From NCBI GenBank assembly GCA_025362415.1, contig JANYGM010000346.1:1-10656 (forward strand): 10,656 nucleotides of DNA. Reading direction: 5' to 3'. This document shows, piece after piece, positions 5,449 to 10,656 of the stretch (position 1 is its first letter; every line of letters begins with the position of its first letter). This stretch comes from a bacterium (GTDB lineage: Bacteria > Bacteroidota > Bacteroidia > Cytophagales > Thermonemataceae). A program made the position numbers and the translations under genes. Below the pieces are notes generated by a model. That model did not search any database. It was not told the DNA's origin and worked only from the letters and a program-made list of their open reading frames with translations.

Positions 5449-5634
5449 TAACTGTTTAGGTAGTTTAAAATTCGTAAAATAGGTCTGTACCGTAGTGCAA
5501 CGAAGGTCTGACCAATTTTACGAATTTTAAGCTAGAATATGATTGGCAGTTACAAGTTTTTAATTTGGTCTGACCTTCATTGCATTACGGTACAGACCAA
5601 ATTAAAAACTTGTAATTATTTACCCAAACAGTTA
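5449..5634. repeat. 186-bp MITE-like element with two nested hairpins
   Basis: Seen: imperfect terminal inverted repeats, 5449-5463 (TAACTGTTTAGGTAG) and 5620-5634 (13 of 15 complementary). Inside, hairpin 1 has perfect 16-bp arms (5465-5480, 5515-5530) and hairpin 2 perfect 23-bp arms (5550-5572, 5593-5615). The cores, 5482-5513 and 5567-5598, are each 32 nt and are 29/32 identical when one is reverse-complemented, while the outer arms are unrelated. It lies between the folD heptad array and the folD terminator and encodes no protein. Inferred: a non-autonomous mobile or otherwise amplified palindromic repeat. The insertion family is not identified; no clear target duplication flanks it. Confidence 0.75.
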
Positions 5635-5638
5635 CAAT

Positions 5639-5675
5639 AAAAAACTCCTTAAATTTCAATTTAAGGAGTTTTTTT
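5639..5675. terminator. Bidirectional terminator of folD and the MORN-like gene
   Basis: CTCCTTAAAT (5645-5654), loop TTCA, ATTTAAGGAG (5659-5668), flanked by six A (5639-5644) and seven T (5669-5675), so it works on both strands. It stands between the convergent folD (+) and the 5717-7132 gene (-). Confidence 0.93.
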
Positions 5676-5694
5676 ATGAATATCACAGTATTAA

Positions 5695-5715
5695 AATTTT
5701 CGTACTTCGTACCTC
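5695..5715 (-). repeat. Heptanucleotide repeat after the MORN-like gene
   Basis: On the minus strand, one base after the stop TAA (5719-5717), three units follow in register: GAGGTAC, GAAGTAC, GAAAATT. Same consensus GARGTRY and same sense orientation as behind folD and lptD. Confidence 0.6.
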
Positions 5716-5716
5716 T

Positions 5717-7132
5717 TTATTTCGTGGTTAAGTCATAACAACCCCAACTAGATATTTGAGTGCCTGTTTTTGGGTCTGTTGAGTATGGATTTTCTGCATC
5801 ACCTTCAATAAAACTAATATTCGTATGGTCTGCAGTCATTCCTTCAAACACAATAGCAAAGAAAATCATTTCTCCATACTCCAAGTTGTCTTTATAAGGG
5901 TCTACTTCTATACCAAAGATATTTTTAGCTGCAAATACCTTCTTTGTTTTATTATCAATGGCTTTAAAACCTTCTTTATCTCCTGGAGGAGGGGTATAAA
6001 CATTAGAGCCTGAAACAAGTTCAATATTATGAAATTGTAAATAAACAATGGCATTATTATCTGCTGTATATTGGATTCTGTCTATAAAAAGCCCATTTCC
6101 TCTATCATCACACTGCTTGCAAAACTCAACTTCACTTGTTATTTTCTGCGTTTTCAAAAAGTCATTTAGGTTGTCTTTTCCTTCAGAAATACCTGCCTTA
6201 TACATTACAGTTTTCTTAAAAGTATAAACAAGTTTTTTAGTTTCTTTATTTCTTATGCCTTCTGGGCTACTTTCTGTTTTGCCATCACGCAAACCATTTT
6301 TTATTTCTATCTTTTCGTCCATTCTAAGTTGCGTTGGATTATAATCTTCTGCAATGCCTGTGTAGGGTTTATCATCTTTGGTAAATTTCTCACTAATTTT
6401 GATACCTTTTTCGTAGGTAGAAATCCCTACAACACCATTTTCGTAATAGATTTTGAAATCTCCAGAGCGTCTATTTTTAGTGTAATTGCCTTCTTCTTTG
6501 AGCCTTTCAACTGACTTGCCATCTTTTTTAGAGCTACAAAATTTCTTATATTTTCCATTGAAAAAATTAGAATAAGTATTGGCGTTAGCTGTTTGATAGC
6601 CTTCTGCTTCTATGCGTGTGGTATTTGTTTTATTGAAATAAGAAATTTTTATTTTTCTAAAAGCAGCATCACTTGAAAGATATTCAATGCGTCTATCTAC
6701 GTGAACAGAATCATAAAAATCAGCAGATTTGATAGCTCCTTTTTCGTAAGTTTCAGTAGTTTCTAAATTGCCAAAAACGTAGTTATTATTTTTGCCATCT
6801 TTCAGACCAGCAGAATAATTACCAGAAAAGATAAGTTCTTTGTTTCCTTTGCCCTCATCATCATTATAAAGTTCTAGTTTGCCGTGCAAAAGTTCTCCTT
6901 TAAAAGAACCTTTTGATTCTTTGACATCACCATTCAAAAACCATCTGTAGGTTTTGCTAACTTCTGCCTTTACATCTGTGCAGTTGGTGCAAACTTCCGC
7001 CTCACCTTTGTAGTCTTCTGTCTTGATAGTCACTTTTTTGGACTGATATTGTGCCAGCAAATGGTTTGTAATGCTTGAGAAAACTGTAACGCACAGCGTT
7101 AATAATATAATGGGTATATTTATCTTTTTCAT
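5717..7132 (-). CDS. Exported MORN-repeat-like protein with C-terminal beta domain
   Basis: Encodes 471 residues. Seen: signal peptide with core IPIILLTLCVTVFSS (6-20) and cleavage near LLA|QY (27-28). Residues about 60-330 hold degenerate MORN_2-type motifs, where short strands alternate with Gly turns: GSFKGELLHGKLELYN (75-90), FSGNYSAGLKDGKNNNY (102-118), EEGNYTKNRRSGDFKIYYENG (213-233), GLRDGKTESSPEG (280-292). From about 345 a different domain follows, with alternating strands (FIDRIQYTADNNAIVYLQFHNIEL at 349-372, GEMIFFAIVFEG at 420-431) like the small Ig-type domains of the DUF4352 class. A CxxC motif precedes each part: EVCTNC (46-51) and EFCKQC (336-341). Known: such proteins are often annotated as YwqK-like, but a toxin-antitoxin role is not supported here. 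Function unknown. A strong promoter lies at 7222-7251; it ends at a shared terminator. Confidence 0.83.
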   Translation of the reverse strand: MKKINIPIILLTLCVTVFSSITNHLLAQYQSKKVTIKTEDYKGEAEVCTNCTDVKAEVSKTYRWFLNGDVKESKGSFKGELLHGKLELYNDDEGKGNKELIFSGNYSAGLKDGKNNNYVFGNLETTETYEKGAIKSADFYDSVHVDRRIEYLSSDAAFRKIKISYFNKTNTTRIEAEGYQTANANTYSNFFNGKYKKFCSSKKDGKSVERLKEEGNYTKNRRSGDFKIYYENGVVGISTYEKGIKISEKFTKDDKPYTGIAEDYNPTQLRMDEKIEIKNGLRDGKTESSPEGIRNKETKKLVYTFKKTVMYKAGISEGKDNLNDFLKTQKITSEVEFCKQCDDRGNGLFIDRIQYTADNNAIVYLQFHNIELVSGSNVYTPPPGDKEGFKAIDNKTKKVFAAKNIFGIEVDPYKDNLEYGEMIFFAIVFEGMTADHTNISFIEGDAENPYSTDPKTGTQISSWGCYDLTTK

Positions 7133-7221
7133 AGAAAATAGATTAAAGAGTTGTAAAAACTTAGATAGAAAATCTTGTTGGCTTTATCATTGCATAATGT
7201 CAGCATAACATTAGCTAAACA

Positions 7222-7251
7222 CAAACATAACGAAAAAATAATTATATTCAA
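7222..7251 (-). promoter_or_regulatory. Strong Bacteroidota promoter of the MORN-like gene
   Basis: On the minus strand TTG (7251-7249), exactly 19 nt, then TATGTTTG (7229-7222), the same geometry as the propeller promoter. Transcription would start near 7215, giving a leader of about 85 nt. It makes the gene independent of lptD upstream. Confidence 0.65.
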
Positions 7252-7285
7252 AATACTTATACAATAATGTTGCCAAAAAAATTAT

Positions 7286-7313
7286 GAGATATGGAATATG
7301 AGGTATAAGGTAT
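7286..7313 (+). repeat. Degenerate heptad array on the plus strand
   Basis: Four 7-nt units: GAGATAT, GGAATAT, GAGGTAT, AAGGTAT. Same period and purine-rich pattern as the other arrays, but on the plus strand and not behind a gene on that strand. It faces the array behind lptD, so the two can pair (TGAGGTA 7299-7305 with TACCTCA 7341-7347). Confidence 0.55.
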
Positions 7314-7339
7314 AATTTTTTGTTGTCAAGGATTAATAT

Positions 7340-7367
7340 TTACCTCACACTTCCTGTTCCACACCTC
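7340..7367 (-). repeat. Heptanucleotide repeat after lptD
   Basis: On the minus strand, five bases after the lptD stop TAA (7375-7373), come GAGGTGT, GGAACAG, GAAGTGT, GAGGTAA. Three of four units fit GARGTRN. No terminator hairpin with a T run is visible downstream of lptD, so this array occupies the place where one would be expected. Confidence 0.65.
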
Positions 7368-7372
7368 AAAGA

Positions 7373-10075
7373 TTATCTATCATACCAAGTACGTTTTCTA
7401 TCAACTTTCAAATCTCTTAATAATGTTGATTTAACATTGATAGTAAAATTATAAGAACGGTAAAGCCCAAATGGTATCCAATCAAAGCGCATTTCCCAGC
7501 AATGCAAATCTCTTGCTAAGTTTATTTGGGTTGCTGTTATGCTTTTTCCTACAAAATCATAACTAGTATTAAAACCCGTTCTCCATTTGGGAGTTAGGGC
7601 AACATCTCCCATAAAAGATAAAGTTTGTACAAATTTGTTATCTGAAAAACGAGTATAAGAAAGATTATAATTGATAGATAAATTCCAAGGAATATCAAAA
7701 TCAATATAAACATCATTATTGGCAGCTACACTACGCCCAACTGTGGCATTAGGCGCAAGCGGATTGGAAAGAGGATTATTTAAAGCATTATTAAGTAAAT
7801 TATTTCCTGCGTTTGGTTTAGATTTCCCTTTCAAAACATCAGGATTTAGGCTTGTATTTACTGCAATGCTATAATTAGTGATAGTTCCTATTCCTTGCCC
7901 AATTTTCCAAGCGTAATCAAAAGTACGCAAAGGTTGCGTAATTATTTTGTTGCCTTGTGTAATAAGTGTGTCTTTGTAGCCATAAGGGTCAAGCGAACCA
8001 TTAAAACTCAAATCAAATAGCCCTGCAATACGAGTTCTTGCCGTAATTCCTATGGCTGAAAGTGGTCTTTGCCCCTTTTTTATGTCTGCAAGAAGATTAT
8101 AACCTCCTGAAAAAGATAATTCATCTAACAGCATCAATTTTCTTGATTTTGCGCCAGCAGAATCTATTTTAGGACGCAGTTTTGCCTCAAAAGTATTACG
8201 CATAGAAAAACTAATAGAGCCGTTTTCACCGCCTGCAGGCGTGTTAGCATACAAAGGTAATTTTACTTCTGTCAAAGTTCCATTAGCATTTTGTGTAAAA
8301 ATACCAAAGTTTTTGGCATAAAAACCATATTTATCCTTAGAAAAATCAGGCGCATAACTTAAGCTCACATTTGGTTGTATCACGTGCCTAATCACTTGTA
8401 ATTTGCCTGCTTTTATCCTATAAAAACCATAAACATTGGTGGCTAAACTCACCCCAAAATTATAATTATAGGTAGAACCAATGGTACGCATAGTATCCAC
8501 CCTATAATTTCGCCCTCCTAAGTACGTGTATTGGTATTTTTGTGTATTGATAACTTGATTAAAATTGAAATTTGCAGAACCATTAAAATAACGAAGTACC
8601 TTAAACGGTGCAGAAACAGGGATTGCGTGTGTAAAAGTAATATTAGAATTATTAAGGAATTTAGGCAGATTTTCAAAATTAAACTTATAGATACTATCTT
8701 TACGAGTATTTGCTAAGGTAAGTCCGCCTGCGCTACCACTCGTGCCTGTTACTCTATTTGTAACCTCTAATCTGCTTCCTAAGGTATAAGAAACCCCTAT
8801 TTGGTCTAAGAAAGTTGATTTTGTAAGGTCTTTAAATGGGGTTAGTCTATTGACAGAAAAATTAAAGTCAGGCAAAGTGATATTTACAACATTTGTGCTA
8901 TTTTCTTGGTTGTGCCTTCCACTCAAAGAAAGATTAAAAGGAGTACCTTTAAAGGTTTTTGAGTACGAAATAGTAGATTGTTGTGTGTTTGTAAGCTGAT
9001 TTTGTAAGCCAAAAGTACGCAAACTACTAAATTTTGAGCTAGAAACATTCACGCTTGCAGAAAAACGCCCTGTGCCACGTGCAACAGGAGTATGCGACCA
9101 CGACACACTAAATAATGTCTGTTTTTCACGTTCTACAAGTGTGGGTACTTCTGTAAAAATCTTGCTATAATTTAGTGCAAAACTACCACCATAACTGTAT
9201 CTTTTTGTGTATTTACTAGAAATTTGTGCGCCCCAGTTGCCATAAGAATACAAATCAATAGTTGAAGTTAAATCAATGTATTCGTTGATAGCCCAATAAT
9301 AACCACCACCACGCAAATAAAAACCGCTTCCTTGCGCTTCTCCATAAGTTGGTATAATAACACCAGAAGTTTTTTGTTTTGGTTTAGGAAAAGCACCAAA
9401 AAGAAATCCTAGTGGTGTAGGAATGCCCATTATCTCCAAATTAAAAGGACCTGCCACCACGTTTTGGTTTTTGGTAAGTTTTATCTTCTTTGCTCTAATG
9501 CCAAAATGCGGATGAACTAAATTACAAGTTGTATAAAAGCCATTACTTAGGTACATTGTGCCATCAGCTTGTTTTTTTACACGTTCTCCTGTAATAAAAC
9601 CTTCCCCTTGTTTGGTAACTGTACCATAAATAATAGCTCGTTGTGTATCCAAATTATAGGTGATTGTGTCAGATTCTATTTTTTCTGCACCATCAACAAT
9701 AACAGGTTTTCCAATAACTTTGCCTGTGGAGTCTTTTCTTCCTGTAGCTTTGACAATTTTGCTACCCCAATTCAGCCTAATAATATCAGAATTAAGTTTT
9801 GTTTCTCCATATTTTACCTCACCGTTACCATATAAAATACCTGCTTTTTCAGGAATGACAGAAACTATAGAATCTTTCGCTTTGAAAAAAATTGTAGTCT
9901 TGATGCCATCTTTGGCTTGCTTTTTGGGTAAGGTATCTTTACGAGAGGATTTGAGCGTATCAAGTCCTACCTGCAAAGGTTTGCCTGTAGGCTTATCTTG
10001 TGCGTGCAAAGAATTTATGTTAATAAAAATCAACAAGAAAAACAATAATCCGTATATTTTTTTTAATTTTGTCAA
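7373..10075 (-). CDS. lptD: LPS-assembly protein LptD, outer-membrane translocon
   Basis: Encodes 900 residues, usual for Bacteroidota LptD. Known: LptD with lipoprotein LptE forms the outer-membrane translocon that inserts LPS, taking it from the LptA-like periplasmic bridge through an N-terminal jellyroll into a large beta-barrel. Seen: signal peptide with core GLLFFLLIFINI and cleavage near LHA|QD (25-26); a basic spacer; a jellyroll-like part from about 75 to 200 (ILYGNGEVKYGETKL, IIYGTVTKQGEGFITGE, then FYTTCNLVHPHFGIRAKKI at 180-198); FLFGAFPKPKQKTSGVIIPTYG (224-245); and a long series of amphipathic strands rich in Tyr, Asn and Ser to the end. Only two Cys exist in the whole protein, C184 in the jellyroll and C859 in the last part of the barrel, spaced like the inter-domain disulfide pair of E. 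coli LptD. An Asn-rich low-complexity loop lies at about 754-777. Divergent to an amidase gene. The other essential partner, lptE, is not in the window. Confidence 0.93.
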   Translation of the reverse strand: MTKLKKIYGLLFFLLIFININSLHAQDKPTGKPLQVGLDTLKSSRKDTLPKKQAKDGIKTTIFFKAKDSIVSVIPEKAGILYGNGEVKYGETKLNSDIIRLNWGSKIVKATGRKDSTGKVIGKPVIVDGAEKIESDTITYNLDTQRAIIYGTVTKQGEGFITGERVKKQADGTMYLSNGFYTTCNLVHPHFGIRAKKIKLTKNQNVVAGPFNLEIMGIPTPLGFLFGAFPKPKQKTSGVIIPTYGEAQGSGFYLRGGGYYWAINEYIDLTSTIDLYSYGNWGAQISSKYTKRYSYGGSFALNYSKIFTEVPTLVEREKQTLFSVSWSHTPVARGTGRFSASVNVSSSKFSSLRTFGLQNQLTNTQQSTISYSKTFKGTPFNLSLSGRHNQENSTNVVNITLPDFNFSVNRLTPFKDLTKSTFLDQIGVSYTLGSRLEVTNRVTGTSGSAGGLTLANTRKDSIYKFNFENLPKFLNNSNITFTHAIPVSAPFKVLRYFNGSANFNFNQVINTQKYQYTYLGGRNYRVDTMRTIGSTYNYNFGVSLATNVYGFYRIKAGKLQVIRHVIQPNVSLSYAPDFSKDKYGFYAKNFGIFTQNANGTLTEVKLPLYANTPAGGENGSISFSMRNTFEAKLRPKIDSAGAKSRKLMLLDELSFSGGYNLLADIKKGQRPLSAIGITARTRIAGLFDLSFNGSLDPYGYKDTLITQGNKIITQPLRTFDYAWKIGQGIGTITNYSIAVNTSLNPDVLKGKSKPNAGNNLLNNALNNPLSNPLAPNATVGRSVAANNDVYIDFDIPWNLSINYNLSYTRFSDNKFVQTLSFMGDVALTPKWRTGFNTSYDFVGKSITATQINLARDLHCWEMRFDWIPFGLYRSYNFTINVKSTLLRDLKVDRKRTWYDR

Positions 10076-10101
10076 AACTTTTTTAATAATCTATAATACG
10101 T

Positions 10102-10109
10102 AAAATATA
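10102..10109 (-). promoter_or_regulatory. Putative -7 box of lptD
   Basis: The minus strand reads TATATTTT, 7 of 8 to TAnnTTTG, 26 bp upstream of the lptD start codon. The expected -33 region falls within the palindrome at 10116-10135. In such AT-rich DNA the match alone is weak. Confidence 0.3.
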
Positions 10110-10115
10110 GTAATA

Positions 10116-10135
10116 TAATGATTTATAAATCATTA
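10116..10135. promoter_or_regulatory. 20-bp perfect palindrome between lptD and amidase
   Basis: TAATGATTTATAAATCATTA is a perfect palindrome centred between the divergent lptD and amidase starts (41 bp from lptD, 27 bp from the amidase ATG). Such symmetry in a divergent promoter region suggests a binding site for a dimeric regulator, possibly controlling both genes. It has no T run and no loop, so it is not a terminator. Confidence 0.5.
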
Positions 10136-10161
10136 CGCAATTCAATAACTCAAAAACTAAT

Positions 10162-10443
10162 ATGAAAACTTTTAAACTAAATGTTTTTTTGCTCACAATA
10201 ATTGTGCTATTTTGTTCTGTAAGCACAAAGATATTACAAAAAAATCAAAATCTAGCAAAAAATACGCCACAAAAGTATAAAATGAAAACTATTGTCATTG
10301 ATGCAGGTCACGGAGGCTCTGACCCAGGCGCATTAGGCAAAATTTCTTATGAGAAAAAAGTAACGCTAGCCGTTTCTTTGAAGTTGGGAGAACTTTTGGC
10401 GCAACATTTGCCCGAAATAAAAGTTATTCAAACTGCCGCCTGA
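10162..10443 (+). pseudogene. N-acetylmuramoyl-L-alanine amidase, 3' part missing
   Basis: Encodes 93 residues, well short of the more than 200 usual for an Amidase_3 enzyme. Known: the family cleaves the amide bond between MurNAc and L-Ala of peptidoglycan in the periplasm, using zinc. Seen: signal-like N-terminus (hydrophobic 8-20, FLLTIIVLFCS), then the domain start MKTIVIDAGHGGSDPGALG (41-59) with the first zinc ligand H50, YEKKVTLAVSLKLGELL (63-79) with E64, and EIKVI (85-89), where the family continues with a YTR(D/K)TD motif. Here the frame reads QTAA and stops. The second zinc His and the catalytic Glu are absent, so the product cannot be active. The DNA from about 10430 on differs in GC content. 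Either an insertion broke the gene or the sequence is joined wrongly. The lptD-amidase divergent pair is, as I recall, common in Bacteroidota, so the ancestral gene was probably intact. Confidence 0.85.
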
Positions 10444-10656
10444 GTTGGGGTGTCATCAAGGATTGTGTCTCCAATGCTTCCATCTAAGCAATCAGCTCTA
10501 TTCATCCGTCGCAAAACAAAAGAGAGAAAGATTGGCGAGATTTTCGCCAATGCCCAATTTTGTATTTCCCGAGTGTCATGAAGTAAAGAGAAGTTCCCGC
10601 ATACGCACGCGGAGCCAACTAATGGAAGCTGTAAATTTCATAGTGCAAAGTCTCAT
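10431..10656. mobile_element. Foreign sequence joined to the amidase, probable mobile element end
   Basis: By count, 101 of 226 bases are G or C (about 45 percent), clearly more than the neighbouring genes. The sequence continues no amidase motif. It contains a perfect 8-bp hairpin (ATTGGCGA 10531-10538, TCGCCAAT 10544-10551). Two opposite frames are open: plus frame 10421 to the window end, and a minus frame from about 10641 to a TGA at 10431-10429 ending in DDTPTQAAV. I recognise neither as a known protein. Sudden composition change inside a conserved gene suggests an insertion sequence, group II intron or similar, but no transposase motif or inverted end can be shown. Confidence 0.4.
10531..10551. 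repeat. 8-bp hairpin in the foreign segment
   Basis: ATTGGCGA and TCGCCAAT are perfectly complementary with a 5-nt loop (GATTT). No T run follows, so it is not a terminator; structured hairpins near ends are common in several mobile element classes, but none is identified here. Confidence 0.5.

Noticed and set aside
5717..7132. Antitoxin of a YwqK-type toxin-antitoxin system
   Set aside because: The protein is exported, has no toxin partner beside it, and the name is only an annotation habit for MORN_2 repeats.
9569..10103. Plus-strand open frames over the lptD 5' end
   Set aside because: They oppose the signal peptide and jellyroll codons of lptD and show no own motif.
10601..10612. Similarity of ATACGCACGCGG to ATACGCACTGCGG at 13-25, linking both window ends
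   Set aside because: Short, needs a gap, and the flanks do not match; noted only in case the two ends are copies of one repeat.
10590..10615. Possible group II intron domain V in the foreign segment (GCATACGCACGCGG region)
   Set aside because: It resembles the GC-rich domain V only loosely; the AGC triad, the GNRA-like loop and the bulge cannot be placed on either strand.

Overview
This AT-rich window looks like chromosomal DNA of a member of the Bacteroidota, most likely a Cytophagales-type gliding or environmental lineage. Three things support this: promoters of the Bacteroidota type (TTG, about 19 nt, TAnnTTTG) stand upstream of several genes, Shine-Dalgarno sites are absent, and the gene content fits (a small protein with a type IX secretion-like C-terminal domain, a Bacteroidota-style LptD of about 900 residues, a Lipocalin_4-like secreted protein). 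The exact genus cannot be read from the sequence.

Layout. Positions 1-382 hold no protein gene. They contain a truncated copy of a hairpin repeat at the left edge, a probable small RNA on the minus strand (about 286-112, with its own promoter and terminator), and a 17-bp repeat that recurs behind folD. From 383 to 4157 five genes read leftward: a conserved hypothetical protein with two similar halves, an RmlD-like NAD(P)-dependent sugar-nucleotide reductase, a secreted lipocalin-like protein, a small CTD-like secreted protein, and a secreted beta-propeller protein. Rho-independent terminators at 1011-1049 and 2630-2663 separate transcription units and also show that the longest possible starts of two genes are too early. 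The interval 4158-4462 carries divergent promoters for the propeller gene and folD. folD (4463-5377) reads rightward and converges with a MORN-repeat-like secreted protein (5717-7132, minus) at a shared bidirectional terminator (5639-5675). lptD (7373-10075, minus) follows, then a divergent N-acetylmuramoyl-L-alanine amidase that breaks off near 10430, where a GC-richer sequence of different character begins and runs to the window end.

The genes do not form one pathway. The common theme is the cell envelope: LptD places LPS in the outer membrane, the amidase would cut peptidoglycan, the RmlD-like enzyme would make a nucleotide sugar, and four products are predicted to be exported. FolD is cytoplasmic C1 metabolism.

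The most unusual content is in the noncoding DNA. First, heptanucleotide tandem repeats with consensus GARGTRY start within a few bases of the stop codon of four genes (the 383 gene, folD, the MORN gene and lptD), always in sense orientation. Second, between folD and its terminator lies a 186-bp element with inverted terminal repeats that encloses two long perfect hairpins; their stems are unrelated, but their 32-nt cores are 29/32 identical in inverted orientation. The end sequence of this element recurs twice at the left edge of the window, one copy also sitting directly after a heptad array.
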